Shown here piece after piece: positions 47,588 to 55,259 of a stretch of 64,000 nucleotides of DNA (positions are counted from its first letter, which is position 1; each line of letters begins with the position of its first letter). The stretch is from the NCBI GenBank assembly GCA_963843605.1, contig CAWJLA010000008.1:310001-374000 (forward strand), read 5' to 3'. The notes under the pieces are model-generated. The model saw nothing but the letters and a program-made list of their open reading frames with translations, made no database searches and was not told the DNA's origin. A program made the position numbers and the translations under genes. The stretch comes from FEN-1297 sp963843605 (GTDB taxonomy: Bacteria; Bacteroidota; Ignavibacteria; Ignavibacteriales; Ignavibacteriaceae).

Positions 47588-48001
47588 TCACTCCTTAGAT
47601 AAATCAGAAAAAACATGAGTAACTAAAGGTACCAGATCTTCCCTAATTTTCCCGCAATTAAAATTTATTAACAATCCTTTAGGTTTATTTGTCAGTTTAA
47701 GATAAGAAAGAAGTTGTGCTTTGAAAATAGGTATCATGACCTCCACAGCCTTCAGTTCCACTACCACCAGGTTATTAACTAAAAGATCGAGTGTAAGATG
47801 ACAACCGAGTTTCTTTTCTTTGTATGTGATCGGGACATTCACCTGCCTTTCTACTTCCAACCCTGCGTTAATCAATTCCTCAATCAAGCAAGTTTCGTAA
47901 ACCGATTCGAACAGACCGGGGCCCAGCTGTTTATGCACCTCAATTGCACATGCTACTATATTGTAGGATATAATGTTAACATATTTTTGTGTAAGTACCA
48001 T
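47588..48001 (-). CDS. GxxExxY protein
   Basis: A 137-residue protein of the GxxExxY family, named for the motif seen here as GLFESVYE. The later part (YKEKKLGCHLTLDLLVNNLVVVELKAVEVM) has the D-ExK pattern of the PD-(D/E)XK nuclease fold. The biological function is unknown. The gene sits between imperfect inverted repeats of about 26-36 bases, wedged between radA and alaS with almost no other spacer, which suggests it entered as a discrete unit. Confidence 0.85.
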   Translation of the reverse strand: MVLTQKYVNIISYNIVACAIEVHKQLGPGLFESVYETCLIEELINAGLEVERQVNVPITYKEKKLGCHLTLDLLVNNLVVVELKAVEVMIPIFKAQLLSYLKLTNKPKGLLINFNCGKIREDLVPLVTHVFSDLSKE

Positions 48002-48015
48002 CGTTTTCCCCTTTC

Positions 48016-48041
48016 ACCACTTAGGCACTTAGAACACTAAG
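48016..48041. repeat. Right inverted-repeat arm framing the GxxExxY gene
   Basis: ACCACTTAGGCACTTAGAACACTAAG is split here as ACCACTTAGGCACT and TAGAACACTAAG. It is the reverse complement of the arm at 47540-47575 apart from the insert in that arm. It ends four bases before the alaS stop codon. Confidence 0.7.
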
Positions 48042-48044
48042 AAT

Positions 48045-50642
48045 TCACTTAGTTATGTATAAATATTTTTTAACAGTACTTTCTACATTCTCCAAAGTAA
48101 AGACAATTTTGTCAATGTCTTTACCCCCTGCGGTTGCAAGATGCGGACGTCCCCCTCCGCCTCCGCCAACAAGTTTTGCCAGATCACCAACAATTTTACC
48201 GGCGCTTAGTTTTTTCTCTTTTATCAAATCATCAGATACCACACAAACAATTCCCACCTTGCCGTCCAGTTCCGATATCATTACGCCGATTCCGGATTTC
48301 ATCTTATTCCTTAATTCATCCCCAAAGGATTTAAGCTCATCCATATTATCGGTATTAACCTTAGCTTTATATATTTTAATACCGTCGATATCAGCATTAT
48401 TGGAAATTACAGAGTCGAGCTGACCGAGTTTTTCGTGCAGTCTTAATTCGCTTATTTCTTTTTCAAGCTTTTTCTTTTCTTCGATTAGCGAAGCAATTTT
48501 TTCATCGGATTCTTTCAGCTTATCTGCTTGCGAGGAAATGTACTTTTCTACACCGAACCCGGTTACCGCTTCAATTCTTCTTACACCGCTTGCAATGGAA
48601 GCTTCGCTTAATATTTTGAAAAGACCGATCTGCGATGAGTTCTTAATATGTGTACCGCCGCAGAATTCCATACTGAAATCGCCGAACTGCACAACGTTAA
48701 CAAAGTCGCCGTACTTATCTCCGAAGAACATAAGCGCACCCATTTTCTTTGCTTTATCGAAAGGCACGTTGCGGTGATGCTGAACCGGAATATTTTTTCT
48801 CAGTTCTTCATTGATTAATACTTCGATATCGTTTAACTCATTGTCGCTTACTTTCGCGAAATGCGTGAAGTCGAAACGTAGTCTATCCGGTCCTACATAA
48901 GAACCGGCTTGATGAACATGAGTACCCAAAATCTTTCTCAGCGCGGCATCAAGGAAATGAGTTGCCGAGTGGTTCCGCATTATATCCCAGCGTCTTTGTT
49001 CGTCGACTTGAGCAATGACGTTTGTTCCCGGAATCAGTTGAGAATCGTTCTGATTGTCGACAACATGAATAGTTTTATTATCTATTTTTGTTACATCGAC
49101 AACATCCAGTGAAGTCTCTCCTACAATTATTTTCCCGAGATCGTCTATCTGGCCTCCGGCTTCCACATAGAAAGGAGTTCTATCAAGAATAATCAGATCG
49201 GTACCGTCTTCTTTTTTACGTCCGACAATTTTCGCATCGGATTTTAATTCATCATATCCGGTAAACTCTACCTTTTCAATATTCAAACTTTCAAAAGAAT
49301 TTAAATCATTCGTAGAAATATTTACGGAAGCGAATTTTTCTTTTGATGCCTCGCGTGCTCTTTGCTTCTGGGCCTGCATAAGTTCGTTAAATCCTTCTTC
49401 ATCAATCGTAAATCCGTTTTCCAGTGCCATAACATTCGTAAGATCAGCCGGGAACCCGAAAGTATCGTAAAGCATGAACAGATCTTCGCCCGGGATTACT
49501 TTTGCGCCGTCTGCACTCAATCCTTTTATCAAGTCTTCAAATAACGAAATACCTCTGTCAAGTGTTGCATTAAAACTTTCTTCTTCGGCTTTAATAACCT
49601 TTTCGACATACTCTTGTTTTTCTATAATTTCGGGGAATACCTTGCCCATCGTATTTACAAGGACTTTAACAAGTTCAAAAAGGAACGGCTTTGTGAAATT
49701 AAGTTTACGGCCATATCGTGCGGCTCTTCGTAAAATTCTTCTCAGCACATATCCTCTTCCGTCGTTACCGGGAACCGCACCGTCGGCAATTGCAAATGTA
49801 AGCGTTCGGATATGGTCGGAGATTACACGCATTGCTATTTTGTTTTCTTCTTTTTCGTAAGGTATTCCGGAAAGCTTGGCAACCGCATTAATTAAAGGCA
49901 TAAAGACATCGGTATCATAATTAGAGCCTTTTTTCTGAAGCACGGCGCAGACACGCTCGAAGCCCATCCCGGTATCAACATGCTTATGCGGAAGATCGTG
50001 CAGATCACCCTTTTCATCTCTATTGTATTGAATGAAAACCAAGTTCCAAATCTCAATACATTCCGGGACGCCCGCGTTGACATATTTGGGATTATCAAAA
50101 TCATCGGAAAGATTTATATGAATTTCGGAACAGGGTCCGCATGGACCTGTTTCACCCATTTCCCAGAAGTTATCCTTTTCATCAAACTTCAAAATGTGAC
50201 CGGGTTTTATATCCGTTTTAGATTTCCACAATTCAAATGCTTCATCATCGGTTCTATAGACGGTTGCCCAAAGACGTTCTTTCGGTAATTTCCAGACTTC
50301 CGTAAGCAGTTCCCAGGCCCATTCGATTGCTTCGGATTTGTAATAGTCGCCGAACGACCAGTTGCCGAGCATTTCAAAAAAAGTATGATGATAAGTATCG
50401 TGCCCCACTTCTTCAAGATCGTTATGTTTTCCGCTGACGCGAATGCATTTCTGCGTATCCGTCGCCCGTTTGTATTCCCTGCTGCCGGAGCCGAGAAAAA
50501 CATCTTTGAATTGATTCATGCCGGCATTTGTAAATAGCAGGGTCGGGTCGTCGAACGGAACCACCGGAGCGCTGCTTACAATTCTGTGATCTTTGCTTTT
50601 GAAAAAGTCGAGGAACTGCTGTCTGATTTCTAGTGATGTCAT
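48045..50642 (-). CDS. alaS: Alanyl-tRNA synthetase
   Basis: An 865-residue class II synthetase of normal length. The catalytic core opens with SLEIRQQFLDFFKSKDH and contains LLFTNAGMNQFKDVFLG and TGPCGPCSEIH. The editing domain has MRNHSATHFLDAALRKILG and a CGGTH zinc site (SMEFCGGTHIKNS). The C-terminal C-Ala domain ends in a glycine-rich loop (VGGGGGGRPHLATAGGKD). It charges tRNA-Ala and hydrolyses mischarged Ser and Gly. It is transcribed away from the plus-strand genes beginning at 51153. Confidence 0.97.
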   Translation of the reverse strand: MTSLEIRQQFLDFFKSKDHRIVSSAPVVPFDDPTLLFTNAGMNQFKDVFLGSGSREYKRATDTQKCIRVSGKHNDLEEVGHDTYHHTFFEMLGNWSFGDYYKSEAIEWAWELLTEVWKLPKERLWATVYRTDDEAFELWKSKTDIKPGHILKFDEKDNFWEMGETGPCGPCSEIHINLSDDFDNPKYVNAGVPECIEIWNLVFIQYNRDEKGDLHDLPHKHVDTGMGFERVCAVLQKKGSNYDTDVFMPLINAVAKLSGIPYEKEENKIAMRVISDHIRTLTFAIADGAVPGNDGRGYVLRRILRRAARYGRKLNFTKPFLFELVKVLVNTMGKVFPEIIEKQEYVEKVIKAEEESFNATLDRGISLFEDLIKGLSADGAKVIPGEDLFMLYDTFGFPADLTNVMALENGFTIDEEGFNELMQAQKQRAREASKEKFASVNISTNDLNSFESLNIEKVEFTGYDELKSDAKIVGRKKEDGTDLIILDRTPFYVEAGGQIDDLGKIIVGETSLDVVDVTKIDNKTIHVVDNQNDSQLIPGTNVIAQVDEQRRWDIMRNHSATHFLDAALRKILGTHVHQAGSYVGPDRLRFDFTHFAKVSDNELNDIEVLINEELRKNIPVQHHRNVPFDKAKKMGALMFFGDKYGDFVNVVQFGDFSMEFCGGTHIKNSSQIGLFKILSEASIASGVRRIEAVTGFGVEKYISSQADKLKESDEKIASLIEEKKKLEKEISELRLHEKLGQLDSVISNNADIDGIKIYKAKVNTDNMDELKSFGDELRNKMKSGIGVMISELDGKVGIVCVVSDDLIKEKKLSAGKIVGDLAKLVGGGGGGRPHLATAGGKDIDKIVFTLENVESTVKKYLYITK

Positions 50643-50815
50643 CGTAACCTACATAGTTTTAATTAAGGCCTTAAAGATAATAAAAATGCGGAAAAGCATA
50701 AACAACAGAATTATCGGTCAATGTTTAATTGCAACTTCAAAATAAATCAGATTAAACAAATAAGTAACCGATATAACTCAAATTCAATTTTATACACGCT
50801 AAAAGCTCAACCCCC

Positions 50816-50950
50816 TATGAGGCTTCTCATAAGCCGGGATTATATCATGCTGAGCGAAGTCGAAGCATGAATTTGCGATGAATACACGGTTCGACCCGGC
50901 CTGTCCGGCAGGCTGGTCTGCTCACCGTGACATTCGAAGTACTTTTGAGA
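50816..50950. repeat. Composite hairpin repeat element in the alaS upstream gap
   Basis: Three consecutive imperfect palindromes: ATGAG/CTCAT (50818-50829), TCATGCT/AGCATGA around GAGCGAAGTCGA (50845-50870), and CACGGT/ACCGTG (50885-50929) enclosing GCCTG/CAGGC. The second resembles the GAGCGAAGTCGA-centred palindromes dispersed in many Bacteroidota and Chlorobiota genomes. The surrounding 510-base gap holds no gene; the rest is AT-rich apart from the promoter near its right end. Confidence 0.6.
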
Positions 50951-51093
50951 CAGCCCCAATTATGAGGAATGAGTTTTAATGATTGCACTTAAATAAAACC
51001 TTTTTCATAATATATTTAGTTCACGCCCAAATGATACAATTTATAATTTAGCTACTAGAAATATCTATAAATAACAATTAGGCATAAAAATTA

Positions 51094-51122
51094 TTGACAA
51101 TTGAAACAAACTGGTTTATATT
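51094..51122 (+). promoter_or_regulatory. Sigma-70 promoter of the membrane protein/regulator operon
   Basis: TTGACA, 17 bases, TATATT: a perfect -35 and a good -10 with ideal spacing. The ATG of the first gene is about 30 bases downstream with an AAGGAG ribosome site. This is the strongest promoter I can see in the window. Confidence 0.75.
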
Positions 51123-51130
51123 TTAAACCA
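51112..51130 (+). promoter_or_regulatory. Candidate operator overlapping the -10 box
   Basis: TGGTTTA, five bases, TAAACCA: a perfect 7-bp inverted repeat covering the -10 element. A dimeric winged-helix repressor would block transcription here, and the second gene of this operon encodes such a protein, so autoregulation is likely. Confidence 0.55.
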
Positions 51131-51152
51131 AGAAAGCAAAGAAGGAGCAAAA

Positions 51153-51767
51153 ATGGGACAAAATCAATTTAAGGATGATATCTCTTACATCAGAAATATG
51201 ATTGATAATAACAGGCGAACATTGGTCGATAACGGAATTACATACATCAGCATAGGCGTATATATTTTTACCGGCGTAATCATTTCTTTTATTATGGAAT
51301 CAAACGGATTAAAAAATACGCAGTCATATATTTGGCTTACGCTCATGATTATTCTGATCGTATTTAATCTGGGTGTTCAGAATAAACTTCATAAAAAACA
51401 CACCAAGAAAACTTTTGCTTCGAAAATTTTTGCCGCCACGTGGATCGCATGCGGCATTCCGATATTCGTAATATCGGTGCTTTACCTGATTACCGGCAAT
51501 ATAAACGCACCTTCTTTTTTTATAATGGTAAGCTCTGTTTTGGGCGTCGGTTATTTTCTAACGGGGGTAATAAATGAACTTATGTTTATGAAAGCCTCTG
51601 CCTTCGTATGGTGGGCAGGTGCCGTACTGGCCAGTTTGTGGAAATATATAGGTAAAGAGTATCAGCTCTCGCTTATATTCGCGGCGTTAATCTTTGTTCT
51701 GGAAATTGTTCCCGGATTAGTCATTTACAAAAAGTGGAAAAGAATGTACAATGAGCGGACAGTTTGA
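51153..51767 (+). CDS. Integral membrane protein of unknown function
   Basis: A 204-residue protein with a short soluble start (DISYIRNMIDNNRRTLVDNG) followed by about six membrane helices, the last ending in the basic tail YKKWKRMYNERTV. It belongs to no family I can name with certainty. It is the first gene of an operon with a winged-helix regulator (17-base overlap) and a secreted protein; membrane-protein/HTH pairs of this form are common in Bacteroidota. A sensor or transporter linked to the regulator is plausible. Confidence 0.75.
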   Translation: MGQNQFKDDISYIRNMIDNNRRTLVDNGITYISIGVYIFTGVIISFIMESNGLKNTQSYIWLTLMIILIVFNLGVQNKLHKKHTKKTFASKIFAATWIACGIPIFVISVLYLITGNINAPSFFIMVSSVLGVGYFLTGVINELMFMKASAFVWWAGAVLASLWKYIGKEYQLSLIFAALIFVLEIVPGLVIYKKWKRMYNERTV

Positions 51768-52056
51768 TCATACAAAAATAAATGAAGTTGTTCATTCCCG
51801 GATTAGGCTTTCAATATTAGCCGCACTGGCTACGGTTGATGAAATAGATTTCACGGCACTTATGAAAGAAGTGAATACGACAAAAGGAAATTTGAGCGTG
51901 CATTTAAGCAAACTTGAGTCTTCCGGATACGTAATAATTAAAAAACAATTTGCAGGTAAAAAACCGCTTACAACATGCAGAATTTCCGAAACGGGATTGA
52001 ATGCATTTAAAGATTATTTGAATATGGTAGAAGAGCTTGGTAAGCGGACCAAATAA
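51751..52056 (+). CDS. Winged-helix transcriptional regulator
   Basis: A 101-residue protein made of one winged helix-turn-helix: VVHSRIRLSILAALATVDEI, the recognition region TTKGNLSVHLSKLESSGYV and the wing IIKKQFAGKKPLTTCRI, then a dimerisation helix. It matches the MarR/ArsR-like 'winged helix DNA-binding' (HTH_34) type without metal-binding cysteines. The overlap with the preceding membrane protein gene and the palindrome over the operon promoter suggest it represses its own operon. Confidence 0.85.
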   Translation: MSGQFDHTKINEVVHSRIRLSILAALATVDEIDFTALMKEVNTTKGNLSVHLSKLESSGYVIIKKQFAGKKPLTTCRISETGLNAFKDYLNMVEELGKRTK

Positions 52057-52085
52057 ATAATATCAATTTATAAAGGGGCATTAAA

Positions 52086-53051
52086 ATGGAAACGAAAAAA
52101 TTAGTTGCCGGCATTTTTATTCTCTTTTTTTCCGCAGCTTTTATAGCTTCAAACAATGCTCAAATTAAATCCGAATTGATTAAAGAATATAATTTAGCAG
52201 GAGAAAGGATAAAAACGCCTCAATTTTTTATTCTTGAAACAACACTTTTAAGCTATAACCCCGACGGAAGTCATGCGGGGAAAACATATCTGAAATTATA
52301 TTTGAAATGTGCACCGGATGCAGATAATGGGAAAAATGTTTACAGATACACCTGCTCCGAATTTTCGATTATGTACAAAGATTCATCCCGGGCAACTGTT
52401 CCGGCACTTGAAAATTGGTCATATATCTTCGGCAATACGCCTGCGGGATTTGATGAAAAGGGACAGGTTTTCGGAATTGACCACAGTAAATTCGATGATC
52501 TTTCCGACAGCCGGGGAAAACCGATTCCCCCCGAAATTTCATACTGGCTGTACAATTCTTTCATCGATTTCCACGCGTTCTGCAATGTCTTCGCTCAAAA
52601 AGTTGAAGGAGGAAACGGAATTCAGGACCTGCATCATCTTAATCAAAAAATTATTCACGCCTCCGCCAATTCAGAACCGCCGGTTGATCTAGGCAGCAAC
52701 GTTGAGAAAGGCTCGTATTTCAGAAACGGAGAAGTTACGCTTACATTCACCGGACTCGGAATTATGAACGATGCCGCATGCGCAATAGTAACGTTTGACT
52801 CTGGTGAGAGTTCTTTTAAGATGAAAATGAAACCCATGCCGAATATGGAAATAACAACAGTCGGTTCCTCGCATTATAAAGGAAATCTTTTTATAAACAT
52901 GAATACCTTTTGGGTAGAGAAGGTTATAATGGATGAATTCGTATTATCGGAAACAACGGTGCCTAATCTCCCGAATAAAATTACAGGTATAACGGAACGC
53001 AATACTGTTATTTCCAATGTAAGCGAAGAGCAATTTGAAAAAGAGCTTTAA
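52086..53051 (+). CDS. Secreted protein of unknown function
   Basis: A 321-residue protein with a signal peptide (LVAGIFILFFSAAFIASNNAQ, cleavage near NAQ). The mature part is beta-rich, with four or five Cys residues (CAPD, YTCSEFS, FHAFCNVF, DAACAI) and no known domain that I recognise. Residues TVPALENWSYIFGNTPAGFDEKGQ and FNSFIDFHAFC-like segments have no clear match. It lies 29 bases after the regulator gene and is probably the effector of that operon. A hairpin repeat follows it. Confidence 0.7.
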   Translation: METKKLVAGIFILFFSAAFIASNNAQIKSELIKEYNLAGERIKTPQFFILETTLLSYNPDGSHAGKTYLKLYLKCAPDADNGKNVYRYTCSEFSIMYKDSSRATVPALENWSYIFGNTPAGFDEKGQVFGIDHSKFDDLSDSRGKPIPPEISYWLYNSFIDFHAFCNVFAQKVEGGNGIQDLHHLNQKIIHASANSEPPVDLGSNVEKGSYFRNGEVTLTFTGLGIMNDAACAIVTFDSGESSFKMKMKPMPNMEITTVGSSHYKGNLFINMNTFWVEKVIMDEFVLSETTVPNLPNKITGITERNTVISNVSEEQFEKEL

Positions 53052-53063
53052 TTAAAATTCCCA

Positions 53064-53111
53064 TTGCGTCTCTGCGGTTTTATTTTTTACTGCGGAGACG
53101 CGAGGACGCAA
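53064..53111 (+). repeat. Inverted repeat of the TTGCGTC...GACGCAA type
   Basis: TTGCGTC-TCTGCGGT and its near reverse complement ACTGCGGAGACGCGAGGACGCAA are separated by about ten T-rich bases. It follows the secreted protein gene and could act as its terminator. The 'gcgtctctgcggt' wording is typical of dispersed repeats like those around GxxExxY genes, but no such gene is here. Confidence 0.6.
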
Positions 53112-53177
53112 AGTTCATATTGATTGCTATTTCTCCCCTATTTACATAATTTAGACTCACATGTTATGGGGGTAATT

Positions 53178-53501
53178 ATGAAGCCAGTCAAGACGCTGCT
53201 TATTTCAACTTGCTCTTTTATGTCCGCTTTAATTTTAGGGATATTATAACAGGACGCTTTAATCTCACCGGAATTTACAAGTTATGATGATTTCGATAAA
53301 CATACAGAATACCATAATGTAATTGTATTAGACGACAATTCAATTATTCAGAAAAAATCGGACGATTTTTTATTTGGGTTTACCGCACCTTCCCCGGGCC
53401 GCTGTCTTCTTTATACATGCACATCCGATAAGCAATACATATCCTCTGCTTTAACATACGGTATAAGCGGAATAATAAGTCATGCCAGCGGGGCGCAATG
53501 A
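53178..53501 (+). pseudogene. Small secreted protein gene with in-frame stop
   Basis: An ATG with a GGGGG ribosome site starts MKPVKTLLISTCSFMSALIL, a good signal peptide, then meets TAA at about 53247. The same frame continues open for about 83 codons (QDALISPEFTSYDDFDKH, SDDFLFGFTAPSPGRCL, ISGIISHASGAQ) to a stop that overlaps the next ATG. The stop falls exactly at the expected signal cleavage site (would be x-AQDAL), so a small indel or substitution seems to have broken an otherwise normal gene of about 107 codons. No family was recognised. Confidence 0.5.
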
Positions 53502-53719
53502 ATCCAATTTGGATATATGCGGGTGATAATAATGTAACGGAATCAACTTTAGAAAATTTTTGTGAAAAAGCTTGGGAAACTCATTGGCTTTACAGATATA
53601 GGAAACATGTAATAGTTACTTACCAATGTTCAGGACCGAATTGTGTTTGGGGCCAAGGCGGCGAATGGTCCATATATAGAATGCACTACGACGGACAAGA
53701 GGGATATGTAGGATATTAA
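53498..53719 (+). CDS. Small Trp- and Tyr-rich protein of unknown function
   Basis: A 73-residue protein with five Trp, eight Tyr and three Cys (ENFCEKAWETHWLYRYRKHV, YQCSGPNCVWGQGGEW). There is no signal peptide. Its ATG overlaps the stop of the previous broken frame, so it could also be the displaced end of that gene. No known domain. Confidence 0.45.
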   Translation: MNPIWIYAGDNNVTESTLENFCEKAWETHWLYRYRKHVIVTYQCSGPNCVWGQGGEWSIYRMHYDGQEGYVGY

Positions 53720-53743
53720 TTCTTTAATAAACAGAGTTTAAAA

Positions 53744-54229
53744 ATGAAATATATTTATTTAATTATTTTTGCAGTCCCTTTTTTTCTAGTTGGCTGTTCA
53801 TCCATCTATACGGTAAAAGACTTTTCTTCAAAGGAAAAATTCTATGATGATTTTAATAAGTTCGCAAAGGATAAAGATTTAGAAATCACCTTACTAAACG
53901 ATAGCTCATTTTCAACCGGATATGGCGCCGTGATAATAAATGATAAACTTGTAATCAATGATTCCGACAAAAATTTGCCTGCGAAAAATATATTATTGAA
54001 TAGTGTCAAAACGGTAAGTTATAAAAACAGACTGCTGGGCGCTGTAATAGGCCTGCCGACCGGGGCAGTCGCCGGTTTCGGGTTCGGCTTGTTTGCAACA
54101 GGCGGAGACAGCAGAGAAGATCCCAAAGCCAATAAAATTTTTAATGAGCTTATAATTGCCGGGCCTATAATCGGGGCAATTTTAGGATCAATTATAGGTT
54201 ACACATATACATATTATTTTAATCCATAA
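53744..54229 (+). CDS. Lipoprotein of unknown function
   Basis: A 161-residue protein with a lipobox: YLIIFAVPFFLVGCSSIYTV, cleaved before Cys18. The middle part (EITLLNDSSFSTGYGAVIIN) is followed by two glycine-rich hydrophobic segments (LLGAVIGLPTGAVAGFGFGL, IIAGPIIGAILGSIIGY) that may insert in a membrane, as in Gly-zipper proteins. A decayed second copy lies at 54946-55027, just beyond the next gene. No function can be given. Confidence 0.7.
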   Translation: MKYIYLIIFAVPFFLVGCSSIYTVKDFSSKEKFYDDFNKFAKDKDLEITLLNDSSFSTGYGAVIINDKLVINDSDKNLPAKNILLNSVKTVSYKNRLLGAVIGLPTGAVAGFGFGLFATGGDSREDPKANKIFNELIIAGPIIGAILGSIIGYTYTYYFNP

Positions 54230-54254
54230 TCTTGAAAAGAGGATCAATAATATA

Positions 54255-54943
54255 ATGCGTTATTGATGGCTCACATTCTATTTATTATAATGAGTTTACC
54301 CGTTTATGCACAAGTTAATACTCAGAACGGGGTTAAAATTTTAAATATATCTGATATTTCTTTGAAGAAGGATAGCATCAACAGTATTTCGCAGAATAAA
54401 AATGATATCAGTCCTTCCCTAAATAAAACCGGAAATGTAAACTTCGAGATAGGATTACGCGACGAATTAGTATTAATGTTTGTAAATGAACATAATTTCT
54501 CAGTAAACCGCACTGAAAATACCCTTCAGCTTTTTCTGCCGATAAACCTGCATTTATGCGCCGGGGTGGAGTTTCTTGACCATTATAAGATCGATATTAG
54601 GTTTGGACTGCTGTTTGTTTACGAGGATTTCTCGGGACTTGACGAAGGAATATTTTTCCAGGGTGATTTATTTGACAGAATATACGGCACAGCCGGTGCG
54701 GATTTCTTCTATGATACACCCAATTCACATAACGGCGGCGGAAGCGGCGGAAATTTTATTTTGTACGGCATCGGTCTGGGATACAAAACTTCTGATAATT
54801 TTAACATTGACATGATGTTTTATTTACCGGATAAAAAAGTTTTTGGGTTCGACAGAGATAACAGTTATTCTCCGGCACAAACATATAACAAGGTTAATAA
54901 TGGTTTGGTTAAGCTAGGCTTTCAATATTCTTTTATTTTTTAA
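54255..54943 (+). CDS. Putative outer-membrane beta-barrel protein, start probably frameshifted
   Basis: About 230 residues. The open frame begins at a TTG/ATG near 54263 (MMAHILFIIMSLPVYAQ), but one T missing at about 54263 hides a better start: ATG at 54255 would give MRYLMAHILFIIMSLPVYAQ, a complete signal peptide. The mature protein is beta-rich with alternating patterns and ends LVKLGFQYSFIF, the aromatic C-terminal signature of outer-membrane barrels. Family not recognised. It lies between a lipoprotein gene and the remnant of that lipoprotein's duplicate. Confidence 0.55.
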
Positions 54944-54945
54944 GT

Positions 54946-55027
54946 GTCGGTTTCTCATCAATCTATACTCTGGACAATTTTAGGATCAATTCTTTCATAC
55001 AAATATAAATATCAATTTAATCCATAA
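54946..55027 (+). pseudogene. Remnant of a duplicated lipoprotein gene with internal deletion
   Basis: The first half reads VGFSSIYTLDNF, matching VGCSSIYTVKDF of the lipoprotein at 53744-54229. The second half, in another frame, reads ILGSILSYKYKYQFNP and a stop, matching ILGSIIGYTYTYYFNP and stop at its C-terminus. About 370 bases between the two are gone, and the lipobox Cys is now Phe. A tandem duplicate has therefore collapsed to its two ends. Confidence 0.65.
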
Positions 55028-55028
55028 T

Positions 55029-55066
55029 CATCAATTGCCCCGGCATTAATGCCGGGGCAATTGATG
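55029..55066. terminator. Perfect 38-bp palindrome
   Basis: Both halves pair completely around a central TTAA; each arm contains AATTGCCCCGGC and its complement GCCGGGGCAATT. It directly follows the lipoprotein remnant. The stem is strong enough to stop transcription in either direction, but no T-run follows, so it may instead be a dispersed palindromic element. Confidence 0.6.
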
Positions 55067-55259
55067 GGATATTTTAAATTATTGTCTTCAAATATTTAAT
55101 AGCGGTTCATCATTTTAAAGTTGCCGCTTATAACAATTTAACTTTATATTGCTCTTCGAATCAGGGAATTTTCTGTTTTCATATCCTGTTTACCTAATAC
55201 ATATTCAGTTGATTTAAGAAAATACACATACTTGTCAAATTAAAAGGGAGCAAAAACAT

